Source: DAINPP01 sp036743375
GTDB taxonomy: Bacteria; Thermotogota; Thermotogae; MWEM01
Length of the DNA: 64,000 nt
Reading direction: 5' to 3'
Assembly: GCA_036743375.1 (NCBI GenBank)
Contig: DAINPP010000010.1
Span: 1 to 64,000, forward strand
A program made the translations under genes and the position numbers. A model generated the notes under the pieces. The model was given only the letters and a program-made list of their open reading frames with translations, was not told the DNA's origin and did no database searches. Positions within the stretch are counted from its first letter, which is position 1, and every line of letters begins with the position of its first letter. Below, piece by piece: positions 43,736-52,696 of this stretch.

Positions 43736-44935
43736 TCATGGATTAATACTAATCTCCCTTTCCTTCAAAAAATGATAAGGTGTCTTGACATCCTTCAAAC
43801 CGTTTCCTGTAACAATCAGCGCAACGGTTGAATCCCTTGGAATTTCTCCGGACAAAGCCAACACCTTGAATCCGGCAAAAGAAGCAGCGGCAGCCGGTTC
43901 AGCAAAAACCCCCGTCTTTCTCGCCAATTCCATGATGGCCGATCCTATCGCCTCATCGCTGACGCTGACAAAGTCGCCACCGTATTCGGAGGCGTACCGG
44001 CAGGCCTTCAGATAATCCCTTGGCTTACCCACGGCGATTGAATCCGCTACGGTATCCGTCCTCTCCCAGTCATCTATCTCATAAGGTTCCCCTTTCTCAA
44101 AGGTCTCTTTTACCGGTGCACTCCTTTCAGCCTGTACACCGATCACATGCGGGATTTTCTTGATCACATTTAAGGCGAGAAGGTCTCTGAATCCTTTGAT
44201 AAAGCTGCTATAAACGGTTCCGTCTCCCACACCGACAAATATATAGTCGGGTAATTCAAGCGACGTCTGCGCGGCAAGTTCAAGGGCACAGGTCTTCTTC
44301 CCCTCAAGCAGATAAGGATTAACGGCGGAATTTCTGCAATACCAGCCGTGTTGCTCTCCCTCCTTCAGGGACAAATCAAAGGCGATATCATAAGAACCGG
44401 CTACCGTAAAGACCTCCGCCCCGTAAATCAGCATCTGTGCGATCTTCGCCTCTGGGGCGGAAGCGGGAACAAAGATATGCGCCTTCACATCGTTCCCGGC
44501 ACACAACCCCGACAGCGAGCTCGCGGCATTTCCCGTCGAAGCGGCATAAATATCCCGATACCCCAGTTCTTTTGCCATGGCAACGGCGATAACGCTCGCC
44601 CTGTCCTTAAAAGAGGCGGTAGGATTTTTCCCGTCATCCTTGATCAGCACACCGGACATACCATACTCATCTGCAAGTCTACCGGAAGAATAAAGCGGTG
44701 TATCCCCAACGATCACGTTATCCGGTATAAATTTCTCTTCGACGGGCAGCAGGTCGATGAACTTTTTGATTCCCTTTCTATCCTCTCTCAGCCATTTGGT
44801 TTCTTGATTAAAATCATAGACCACCTCTAATGTTCCCCTCCTGTTTCCGCATTTCGGACAGGTGTAGAGGACTTCCTGAGGAGAATATTCCCCACCGCAG
44901 CAGATACACCTCAATTGATAACGGTTCTTGCTCAT
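43736..44935 (-). CDS. thrC: Threonine synthase
   Basis: 399 residues, fold type II PLP enzyme: O-phosphohomoserine to threonine. An N-terminal zinc ribbon (CICCGGEY and YTCPKCGN) is present as in class I bacterial/archaeal ThrC. The PLP lysine is in NPTASFKDRAS, the Ser/Thr phosphate-binding loop in STGNAASSLSG, and VGVGDGTVYSSF follows. Length is standard. Start overlaps the stop of the DHOD-like gene by 4 bp (ATGA). No hom or thrB neighbour. A threonine-synthase-like dehydratase cannot be fully excluded. Confidence 0.87.
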   Translation of the reverse strand: MSKNRYQLRCICCGGEYSPQEVLYTCPKCGNRRGTLEVVYDFNQETKWLREDRKGIKKFIDLLPVEEKFIPDNVIVGDTPLYSSGRLADEYGMSGVLIKDDGKNPTASFKDRASVIAVAMAKELGYRDIYAASTGNAASSLSGLCAGNDVKAHIFVPASAPEAKIAQMLIYGAEVFTVAGSYDIAFDLSLKEGEQHGWYCRNSAVNPYLLEGKKTCALELAAQTSLELPDYIFVGVGDGTVYSSFIKGFRDLLALNVIKKIPHVIGVQAERSAPVKETFEKGEPYEIDDWERTDTVADSIAVGKPRDYLKACRYASEYGGDFVSVSDEAIGSAIMELARKTGVFAEPAAAASFAGFKVLALSGEIPRDSTVALIVTGNGLKDVKTPYHFLKEREISINP

Positions 44936-46017
44936 AAAACACCCTCTATGGCTCCAAAGGGGCAGCGGCTTTCACATAATCCGCATCTGAAGCAGAGCTC
45001 TTGATCCACAACTACCCGATTATTTTCGTTTGAAAGTGCCTCATAAGGACAATTTCTGACACACAGATTACATCTCGTACACTTTTCATCGTTTATCAAC
45101 GGAAATCCCGCATCAAACCGAACCGTATCATTTTTACGCAGGGCCTTCCCTCTCAATTCTATCAGACTGACACAACCGATCTTCTCCATCTCACGGGGCA
45201 GTTCTTTCAGGATTTTTCCATACAGATCCTTCCCGTAAAGCATGGCGGATGACAGCATCTGAACCGCACTGGCGCCCGCAGAAACAAACTCCAGAACATC
45301 TTTCGCGGAGCTGATCCCACCGACACCGATGACCGGGATATCCACCGCCTCACAGACCTGTTTGATCTTCGAAAGGGCGATATTCTTTATGACCGGACCG
45401 GAAATCCATCCGAAACCATCTTTACTGCCAAGCGGTGAACGACTATGCATCAGGTCTACCGGAAACGTCGGGCCGACGGAATTGATGGCCACCAATCCGT
45501 ATCCGCCGTTATCCTTCACCATCTGAGCAAATTCTGCCGCCTTTTCTATATGCGGACTCAGTTTGATGAATACCGGTTTATTCGTCGCCTCCGAAGCAGC
45601 CCGAACTGTCTTGGCAATCGGAGTGAGGTCCTTTCCGACATAATGGGTGGAAAGTTCAAAGGCCGTTGCAAACCGTTCTACTCGCTTGATCAGGGAAACG
45701 ATCTCCTCCTGTCTATAGCCAAGACTGATGATGAGAGGTTGCTTCAATTCGGAGATCTCAGGGAGAAATTCCTCTTCCCAGCGTTCGGGAGAATATTCCG
45801 ACCAGAGTTCGGCATTGACGATATAATCCTTCCCACCGACAATACAGGGATGCGGAACCTGTGCCGCCTGAACGGATATGGTCTTGGTAACCAGTGCTCC
45901 AAGTCCAAACCCGGATAGTCGCTTTATCTTATTCGAATCCCCGACAAGAGGACCGGAAGCCGGCATCAAAGGATTTTCAAGTTTGATTTGCTCTCCTATC
46001 TTCACACTTAAATCCAT
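44932..46017 (-). CDS. Dihydroorotate/dihydropyrimidine dehydrogenase-like protein with C-terminal ferredoxin
   Basis: About 361 residues. An FMN-binding DHOD-family TIM barrel (about 1-300: LENPLMPASGPLVG, IKLSPHI, AINSVGP, PVIGVGGISSAKDVLEF, GASAVQMLSSAMLYG) is followed by two [4Fe-4S] clusters (CTRCNLCVRNCPYEAL and CFRCGLCESRCPFGAI). This order matches PreA/DpdA-type proteins. The active-site base position that is Cys in class 1B DHOD is not obvious. It may reduce dihydropyrimidines or orotate using ferredoxin. ATG 46017 lies 8 nt after GGGGTG; GTG 46026 is an alternative. Coupled to thrC, an unexpected partner. Confidence 0.8.
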   Translation of the reverse strand: MDLSVKIGEQIKLENPLMPASGPLVGDSNKIKRLSGFGLGALVTKTISVQAAQVPHPCIVGGKDYIVNAELWSEYSPERWEEEFLPEISELKQPLIISLGYRQEEIVSLIKRVERFATAFELSTHYVGKDLTPIAKTVRAASEATNKPVFIKLSPHIEKAAEFAQMVKDNGGYGLVAINSVGPTFPVDLMHSRSPLGSKDGFGWISGPVIKNIALSKIKQVCEAVDIPVIGVGGISSAKDVLEFVSAGASAVQMLSSAMLYGKDLYGKILKELPREMEKIGCVSLIELRGKALRKNDTVRFDAGFPLINDEKCTRCNLCVRNCPYEALSNENNRVVVDQELCFRCGLCESRCPFGAIEGVL

Positions 46018-46175
46018 GCTATACACCCCTTATATTAAAATGAGAAACACACACTTCAAAATCATTATACACCGATGGAAAAGGGTTTTGTAACGTGGAA
46101 AGACACAGAAGGCATCATATTCTGCGGACATCACCATCACAAAGGGCTTAAAAGACTATTGATCAGGTACTTCTA

Positions 46176-46184
46176 TGCTATAAT
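46176..46184 (+). promoter_or_regulatory. Extended -10 promoter of the papain-like lipoprotein gene
   Basis: TGCTATAAT, a perfect extended -10, about 38 bases before the TTG start at 46223. No clear -35. Confidence 0.5.
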
Positions 46185-46222
46185 CGATAGAGAACACGTT
46201 CGCATGAAATGAGGAATTTTAT

Positions 46223-48604
46223 TTGAAAAGACTGTTAAAATTATCGTTGTTTTTACTAATCTCCGTTGTTTTTGCATCCTGTATATTCTACCCACAGAAA
46301 AAGGAAGAACGTTATCTATACGTCGAATCACCCGAGAATTTCCAATGCCTGCAAGGCCTGTTAATCTCGGAGGACGGGGAAATTGTCGTTCAATTTTCCA
46401 TTGGTAAAATCAGTCTTTCTTCCCTGTCACCCGGAAGGTATCAAATTGTGGCAATCATGCGCTCAAATGACAATCTCCCTGAAACGGAGGGGGAATTTTT
46501 CGATCATTTCGTGGATCTGTCCCTTTCGATTGATGAAACGGATATAGAAAACGGAAAAGAGATTATTCTGGATCAGTTTAACACACTGAAGCTCTCTTTT
46601 ACGGGAGACCTACCGGAAAACAGGACGCTCAGTCAGTCAACCGGCGTCTATCTTTTCAATCGAACACTTGCCCTTCTGTTCGGTCCCTTTAAGGCATCCG
46701 ATACGATTTACGGCCTGTCCTCCGGTGTAACGGAAGACTACTGCCTAACGGTTCAGGATCCTGAAAACAAAACACAGTTTTCAATGCGGCTACCCGCCGA
46801 TGACTTCGGCGACGTGGAAATTAAACTCGACGAGATAGAATACGGAGAGGTCTATCCAATATTTGCAGACGGCAGTTCACTGAATCCGACCGAATTTGTA
46901 TTCACCCCCTTTGCCCATGAAAGACCCCTCCAAACCCTGGGATCATCAAATGCCTTCCTTCTATCAAAAGGGGAGGAAAACTGCCTGTTTCTCTCTTCCA
47001 ATACCGAATATTACTGGAATATCCGATTTGAAGACAACCACATCGACTATCACCTGATGAACACCTCCCCGGCAGATATCCTCTACGGCTGTTATATAAC
47101 AATCGGAGATCGGCTCGAGATCAGTGATATCATCCGAAGTTCCTATTCCGTCAGTGATACGATCGAATTTAAAATAAGGAATTTACTGTCCGATTCCGAG
47201 AATAACCTCTTGCTGTTAGAAGGGGAGGCTGAATACGGAATAGAAATTTTAATGGATGATCATCCTGTCTTTCAGAACACCTATAACGTCGATGATGAAT
47301 TTTCCTTCAAGGGAGAGGAGGCAGGTCCTTATCAATTGAAGATTTCCGTCAATACGGGAAAATGGCAGGATAAAATGGTAAAGGTTACAGACTTTGAACT
47401 GTACGCCGAGTCACATCGAGGAGCCTTTAAAATAGCCAATTCTACAGGAATAGGGGGTTGGGAAAAAGTCCCCGACGGATTTTATTATATTTCCTACGAT
47501 ACCATGATTAACGGGGATATCGAATGTTTCGTCTTCGCCCCGTCAAAAAGTGTGAAGCGAAATAGTGTACACGCCGTTATTGATCTTGAACATCAGAAGA
47601 GGGATGAAATAACCCTGGAAATCGGCATCGGTTCTCCCGGAGATTCAAGGAAAAAGCTGACCTTCTTCGATACGTACAACAAAGGCGGTCCTTACCCATT
47701 TCCGGACGAAACGATTGTTCTGGACATCTCCGATCTCTTTGTCTCCGATATTCCCTTGGATCAGACTTGCTATATCCAAATATACGACAGCACAAAGACC
47801 CATACTACGGGAAGCCTGAGCGGCTTTTCAATCGAATACGATGAGCCCATTGCCGATCAGAAGATTCTATCTGCAACAGACACACCCATTGAAACGGTAG
47901 ACGGCGGCTATATCACCTCTCAGCTGAATATAACACAATTGTGGGAAGCACCTCAAAGAGACGCCGGCCTACCCGGAAATCTACCTGAGCGAATTGATCA
48001 TTCCGAATCGATCTGGTTTCCACCTATAGGCAATCAGGGAAACACCAACGCCTGCGTTACCTTTTCCGTCGCTTATTATATTGGAAGCTTCTACAACGCA
48101 CGAAACAAAGGATATGATTTGAGCACAGCCGAATGGATATCCCCTGAAAACACCTCCGGTTATCCCGACAAGGCCCATCAGGATCAGATTCTCTCCCCCG
48201 CCTTCGTTTATAATCAGATCAATCGTGGAGAGGACAAAGGGAGCGAATTCACGGATGCGATCAAGGTCATCACACAAATCGGGGCCAGTACCTGGGAAAA
48301 GATGCCATTCTCAACCGACACATACACGCAGTATCCGGATGAAGCCGCCTGGAGAGATGCCGGAAGGAACCGTGGAGAGTATTTTTCTTCCGAAAATCAA
48401 TGGCTCTATATGCGTTGCCACTCTATATCTGATATCGATTATTTAAAGCAATTACTGAACGCGGGATATCTCATATCGATAAACGTTGATTCCAGCCAGC
48501 TTGCAAATCTTTCGATCAACGATTACTGGTATACCTGGAATTATTTTCCCCACAAAAACAACCATGCCTCGACTATCGTCGGCTATGATGATACCTTAAA
48601 GTAA
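46223..48604 (+). CDS. Large lipoprotein with C-terminal papain-like peptidase domain, apparently truncated
   Basis: 793 residues, TTG start after GAGGAA. Lipobox FASC gives lipidated Cys20. Residues about 30-560 are beta-rich with no recognised domain. The last ~190 residues resemble a C1 (papain) peptidase: IGNQGNTNACVTFSVAYYI carries the Gln oxyanion residue and catalytic Cys (about 611), and NNHASTIVGYDD the catalytic His (about 781). The frame ends 12 residues after that His, before the third catalytic motif (Asn in NSWG) and the last strands. No continuation is found in any frame downstream. It is either a broken gene or an unusual short form. A long hairpin follows. Probably on the cell surface. 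Confidence 0.7.
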   Translation: MKRLLKLSLFLLISVVFASCIFYPQKKEERYLYVESPENFQCLQGLLISEDGEIVVQFSIGKISLSSLSPGRYQIVAIMRSNDNLPETEGEFFDHFVDLSLSIDETDIENGKEIILDQFNTLKLSFTGDLPENRTLSQSTGVYLFNRTLALLFGPFKASDTIYGLSSGVTEDYCLTVQDPENKTQFSMRLPADDFGDVEIKLDEIEYGEVYPIFADGSSLNPTEFVFTPFAHERPLQTLGSSNAFLLSKGEENCLFLSSNTEYYWNIRFEDNHIDYHLMNTSPADILYGCYITIGDRLEISDIIRSSYSVSDTIEFKIRNLLSDSENNLLLLEGEAEYGIEILMDDHPVFQNTYNVDDEFSFKGEEAGPYQLKISVNTGKWQDKMVKVTDFELYAESHRGAFKIANSTGIGGWEKVPDGFYYISYDTMINGDIECFVFAPSKSVKRNSVHAVIDLEHQKRDEITLEIGIGSPGDSRKKLTFFDTYNKGGPYPFPDETIVLDISDLFVSDIPLDQTCYIQIYDSTKTHTTGSLSGFSIEYDEPIADQKILSATDTPIETVDGGYITSQLNITQLWEAPQRDAGLPGNLPERIDHSESIWFPPIGNQGNTNACVTFSVAYYIGSFYNARNKGYDLSTAEWISPENTSGYPDKAHQDQILSPAFVYNQINRGEDKGSEFTDAIKVITQIGASTWEKMPFSTDTYTQYPDEAAWRDAGRNRGEYFSSENQWLYMRCHSISDIDYLKQLLNAGYLISINVDSSQLANLSINDYWYTWNYFPHKNNHASTIVGYDDTLK

Positions 48605-48635
48605 TTGACTCAGTTTCAGCAAAGTCTGTGTCTAC

Positions 48636-48680
48636 AGCGTCAGTTTCGATTATTTTCTTGAACTCATCGATACTGACGCT
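48636..48680. repeat. Long imperfect hairpin after the papain-like gene
   Basis: AGCGTCAGT (48636-48644) pairs with ACTGACGCT (48672-48680), then after one T-T mismatch TCGAT pairs with ATCGA; loop of 15. That is 14 bp of pairing. No T run follows on either strand, so it is not a standard terminator. Position right behind the truncated gene makes a transposon or deletion scar possible. Confidence 0.6.
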
Positions 48681-48787
48681 CTGGCTTATAGCATTTCCAT
48701 TCAACTCAAAAATAGAATAACAATATTAAAGCAAAAAAATATGATAAAATAAATTACGACAAAAAATAATAAATACGAGGTGTGAAT

Positions 48788-51700
48788 ATGAAATCCAAGT
48801 GTTTCATTGTGATACTGTGTGTTTTTATCCCCTTTGTCTTCATTTCTTGTCTGAAAGACAAATTCTTTGTCAAGCCGCTAGTTGAGGATTCTGCTCAGCT
48901 TTTGCTCTCAGAAATCCAAGATCAATACAAGGTCGAAGATTACACTCATCTCGGCCGCTATCTTTTTACCGTGGAAAAAAAACTACTTTTAAAACAATTT
49001 GGTGACACTTCAAAACTCGCCCTTGAAATCGGAAATTATTCCTTTCCGCTGAAAACGCATAAGGTCAACCAGAATCTCATGGTGGCGTTTCCAGATGAAA
49101 TCATAGGAACAGCAGCTATTGAAAACGGGGTAATCAAGCAGAAACAACCGTTAGTTCAGAGAGATTCAGACAATAACTCTCCGCTCAGCTTGGAAGATGT
49201 CATCATCACGGGAACCATAACACAAAATGGGACGAATACATATGAACTGAACCTCGAAGATTATCTGCAGCTAAAAGAAAATAATACTTCAATCATATTC
49301 TCAAACGGTATTTTAATTCGACCCTCCTATATAAAATCCTGTGAAAACAACATGTATGCGATAAGAATCTATTATGATGCAAGGCAGGCCGCTTCGGAAC
49401 ACACCACCTGTGCCGCTTTTGAATTTCTAAAAAGCAGGACAAATCATGAACAGCTACTGTATTTCGGAAATACAAATCAGGCCGTTCTGCAGGAAAACGG
49501 AAGCGTAACCATAACAGCTCCCGATACGAGAGACCGGCTTCGTCAGATAGGAACTGAAGGCGAACTGAACGGAAACAACACCTTTCAGATCATACGGGAT
49601 GATACCAATCAATGCTATGTGATTCGTATAGACCGAGATGTGCTGACTCAAAACCACGATTATGAGGATACCTATTGCTTCAAGGCCCAATTGAAAGCAA
49701 CAACCGATTGTGAATGGAGACCCATTGATACATCCATCTACGAAACTTCCATTCCATATGCCGAGAATGCCGGAAGTGAAACGATCAGAAACGCAAGATT
49801 TTCAGCCGATTTAAAACTCGGGCTCTATGGCTCCGACGGAATAAAACGCGGCGCGTACAACTCCATGAGTGAAGCCGTATATCAGGCACAGACAGGCGAC
49901 ACCATCCTCGTCAACGGACCTTTCAGCTTCATCGAAAGCACTCAGTCGTATATCAACGACATCGAACTGACCATCCTATCGAACGACGCGCCATTCACAC
50001 TGGATTATACGGGAAGCGCCACGAGGGCCTTTATGATAGACGGATCAGCTTCGCTGACGATCAGTGATGTCATCATTCAAAATGCCGATATAACGTATAT
50101 GGGAGCCGCTTTCTACGTAACCGGAACAACACCGTCTCTCACCATCAGAGACTCCGTTATCGGAACAAATACGGCAGACTATTTTGGCGGAGCCATTGCC
50201 CTGATGAGAGGAGAAACTCTGATAGAAGGCTGTACCCTCACCAGCAATACCGTCAGTGGAAGTGGCGGGGCGCTCTACAACAACGCAAGCTGCACAATCA
50301 GAGACAGCTTTATATCACAGAATCATGCCACGTCGATTGGCGGTTCCATCTACAATCTCAAAGAACTGACCTTCTACCGCAATATCACCACCTCAAATAC
50401 GGCCAATACGGGGACAAACGGTATTTTTATCCATAACCAGTCACAGGTCTACAGCAGTTCCAATGAAGAATGGCGTCATTTCAACTCTCCGCAGGCGACC
50501 GTACGGATAATAGAAAAAAAAGATGAGCCCGAAAACAGTTATTCTGATCAGGGAGACTCCGAAGGCGACTGTATTTATGTACAAAACACCAGAGAAACCC
50601 TTGCAGGCTCTCTCAAACTGATACCTTCTACCAGCACGGAGTATGAAAAACAGCTCATCGAAATCCGATACGAAACCGGTGATTTCTTCTGCGAAGGCAG
50701 TATCACCATCGATATACCCGAGAACTTCAACATCACCGACACTTCTTCCGTTACCATCGGAACAGACAATGCAACAGAAGCGTCCGTTTACACCCACGAT
50801 TTACACAGCATCACGGTAGGCGGACTGAACGGTGAAAATGGCGTTACGGTAAAACTCACCATACAGGCCAGTGTACCAACCGGATACCCCGATCCTGTTC
50901 AATCGAGAAACATCACTTATCCTTTCACCGCGATTTCAGATGCGGATGGAACGGGAAACGCCTGGAGCAGTTCTCCAAAAAGCACGGCAAACTTCGAATC
51001 TTTCAACTATTCGGTCTGTACGGATGTCAGGATCAAAGCGGAATATACTTATCTGAAACTCATGACAAACGAGGCCACTCCCATTCAATACGAGGCACAG
51101 ACCGCCGGACAGACAACGGCAGCCTCCATCACCGACGCGCTCGAATCCGCAGACGGCTCGAACCAGAGTTACCGGATAGATGTGCCGGGCGGTACGCTCA
51201 ATCCGGCGGATATACTTCCCGCAGAAGCCACACTGACCGTTACCGCTGAACACGGAAACGTCTCTGAATTTACCGTGTACAGAGAAAACGGTGATTTCAG
51301 GCTGATCCGCACATCGGGCAAATACAATCTGTACAAAACGTTGACGGAAGCCATTTCAGCAGCTGAAAACGGCCAAAAATACACGATCGAATCCTCTTCA
51401 ACATCAGAAATAAAAGAGCCGGAACTTGTCATCAACTCTACAAAAGAAATCATTATAAAACCGGCGGCAAACGTCTCACGGATCACATTAAACGGAAATG
51501 ATATACACAGAGTGCTCTCCGTTTCCGGCAACGCCAGTGTGACACTGATATCCACAACGATCAGGATGGGGAGAACATCAGCGGATGGCGGCGGAATTCA
51601 TATGGCCGGAGCGAAGCTTTATCTGGAAAACTGTACGGTAGAAAATAATTACAGTAGCACGAATGGCGGTGGGATTTATTTTGGCGGCGGTCTGCTCACC

Positions 51701-52033
51701 CTTTCGAACATAACGATTCAAAACAACAACAGCGGAAATAACGGCGGCGGGATTTATCTCACACCTGCATCCGGAATGCCGGAACTCCACTTTAACAGTG
51801 GCAGTATTAACAGTAACGGCGCCACCAATTACGGCGGCGGGATATACAAAAATGCCGGAAATATCTATACCGTTAACGGACAATGGAACGGAGGAGCCGT
51901 TCCAATGGGGCCCGGACAGTATAACGTCAATTTCTCAGTCGATACACAAGGTACCTGCCACGAGAACGACACGTCATATCCAGCAAAGGTCTACGGCAAC
52001 TCCGCGGCGCAGGGCAGTCAGATGATGATGTAA
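48788..52033 (+). CDS. Surface lipoprotein with two beta-helix modules and GGG-type (PMP-like) repeats
   Basis: About 1081 residues; ATG 48788 after GAGGTG. Lipobox FISC gives Cys21. Two right-handed beta-helix modules lie at about 355-545 and 845-1060. Each opens with a similar cap (YNSMSEAVYQAQTGDTILV and YNLYKTLTEAISAAENGQKY). Each then has Gly-Gly-(Gly/Ala)-Ile repeats with short N-rich strands (GGAIALMRG, GGALYNNAS; GGGIHMAG, GGGIYFGGG, GGGIYLTP, GGGIYKNAG), as in chlamydial polymorphic outer-membrane proteins. Between them are beta-sandwich-like segments (about 570-700). No autotransporter barrel follows, so anchoring must be by the lipid. Likely adhesin or carbohydrate-binding protein; function unknown. 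Confidence 0.8.
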   Translation: MKSKCFIVILCVFIPFVFISCLKDKFFVKPLVEDSAQLLLSEIQDQYKVEDYTHLGRYLFTVEKKLLLKQFGDTSKLALEIGNYSFPLKTHKVNQNLMVAFPDEIIGTAAIENGVIKQKQPLVQRDSDNNSPLSLEDVIITGTITQNGTNTYELNLEDYLQLKENNTSIIFSNGILIRPSYIKSCENNMYAIRIYYDARQAASEHTTCAAFEFLKSRTNHEQLLYFGNTNQAVLQENGSVTITAPDTRDRLRQIGTEGELNGNNTFQIIRDDTNQCYVIRIDRDVLTQNHDYEDTYCFKAQLKATTDCEWRPIDTSIYETSIPYAENAGSETIRNARFSADLKLGLYGSDGIKRGAYNSMSEAVYQAQTGDTILVNGPFSFIESTQSYINDIELTILSNDAPFTLDYTGSATRAFMIDGSASLTISDVIIQNADITYMGAAFYVTGTTPSLTIRDSVIGTNTADYFGGAIALMRGETLIEGCTLTSNTVSGSGGALYNNASCTIRDSFISQNHATSIGGSIYNLKELTFYRNITTSNTANTGTNGIFIHNQSQVYSSSNEEWRHFNSPQATVRIIEKKDEPENSYSDQGDSEGDCIYVQNTRETLAGSLKLIPSTSTEYEKQLIEIRYETGDFFCEGSITIDIPENFNITDTSSVTIGTDNATEASVYTHDLHSITVGGLNGENGVTVKLTIQASVPTGYPDPVQSRNITYPFTAISDADGTGNAWSSSPKSTANFESFNYSVCTDVRIKAEYTYLKLMTNEATPIQYEAQTAGQTTAASITDALESADGSNQSYRIDVPGGTLNPADILPAEATLTVTAEHGNVSEFTVYRENGDFRLIRTSGKYNLYKTLTEAISAAENGQKYTIESSSTSEIKEPELVINSTKEIIIKPAANVSRITLNGNDIHRVLSVSGNASVTLISTTIRMGRTSADGGGIHMAGAKLYLENCTVENNYSSTNGGGIYFGGGLLTLSNITIQNNNSGNNGGGIYLTPASGMPELHFNSGSINSNGATNYGGGIYKNAGNIYTVNGQWNGGAVPMGPGQYNVNFSVDTQGTCHENDTSYPAKVYGNSAAQGSQMMM

Positions 52034-52040
52034 AAATCAA

Positions 52041-52080
52041 AAAAAAGACGGACTTTTTATCATAAAAGTCCGTCTTTTTT
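52041..52080. terminator. Bidirectional terminator, convergent genes
   Basis: A 17-bp perfect stem AAAAAAGACGGACTTTT / AAAAGTCCGTCTTTTTT with a 6-nt loop. It serves the lipoprotein gene (plus) and flavin reductase (minus); the last codons of the flavin reductase gene lie in the stem. Confidence 0.93.
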
Positions 52081-52638
52081 CCGTTCCTGAATGATCTTTT
52101 TCCCCTCGTGATAACCCGTCCCTATCACCTCACCGGGTCCGTAATACTGGTTGTTCAAACCGTATAGAATCGTATTTATCCCTTCAAAGTTTATCTTTTC
52201 CCCCTCAATCAGATCATCTCGAACAATCGTCTCAAGGACACGGGCAACGAAGATGACACGCGTTTCCACAGTTACGGATTCCACCACCCGGCAGCAGAGA
52301 GAAATCGGGGTCTCTTCCGCATATGGAATTCCTTCTCGCGAAAGCTGTGTCGAAATCAGCAAAGATTTATCCACATCCTTACCGGATTTCATTCCGCAAT
52401 AATCCACGACATCCAGCATCTCCCGACTGGGAACATTGACACTGAACAATCCATGTTCCTTCAGTCCTTGCGTTGAAAAATGATCCCGATGAAGACTGAG
52501 CATGAGAAGCGGCGGATTCAGCCCTGCAATCGACACATCGCCAATGGTTGTATAGTTTACTCTCTCTTTCACAGTGGTTCCCACTAAAACGATGGGAACC
52601 GGATGAAGTAAAGGGATTACCCGTTTTAAGTCCGACAC
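52060..52638 (-). CDS. Flavin reductase family (FMN-binding split barrel) protein
   Basis: 192 residues. PVPIVLVGTTVKERVNYTTIG followed by SIAGLNPPLLMLSLHRDHFSTQGL is the flavoredoxin/flavin-reductase pattern: Thr and Asn contact FMN, and LSLHRDHFST corresponds to the conserved S-x-x-x-x-R-x-x-x-T region. Likely an FMN-dependent reductase or electron-transfer flavoredoxin in an anaerobe. The C-terminus lies in the bidirectional terminator. Upstream neighbour is a diguanylate cyclase with a 58-base gap. Confidence 0.82.
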   Translation of the reverse strand: MSDLKRVIPLLHPVPIVLVGTTVKERVNYTTIGDVSIAGLNPPLLMLSLHRDHFSTQGLKEHGLFSVNVPSREMLDVVDYCGMKSGKDVDKSLLISTQLSREGIPYAEETPISLCCRVVESVTVETRVIFVARVLETIVRDDLIEGEKINFEGINTILYGLNNQYYGPGEVIGTGYHEGKKIIQERKKDGLL

Positions 52639-52696
52639 ACAATCGCCTCCTGAAAATTAAACGATCAATACGAATTACAGGGTATTCACAAAATAC

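Noticed and set aside
43625..43831. Plus-strand frame across the thrC end
   Set aside because: Mostly antisense to thrC; no ribosome binding site.
51590..51850. GGCGGCGGG repeats as a possible DNA repeat or CRISPR
   Set aside because: They encode the Gly-Gly-Gly-Ile turns of the beta-helix and have no constant repeat/spacer pattern.
49293..51883. Several minus-strand frames within the beta-helix lipoprotein gene
   Set aside because: Antisense shadows; the plus-strand gene has signal peptide, lipobox and repeats.
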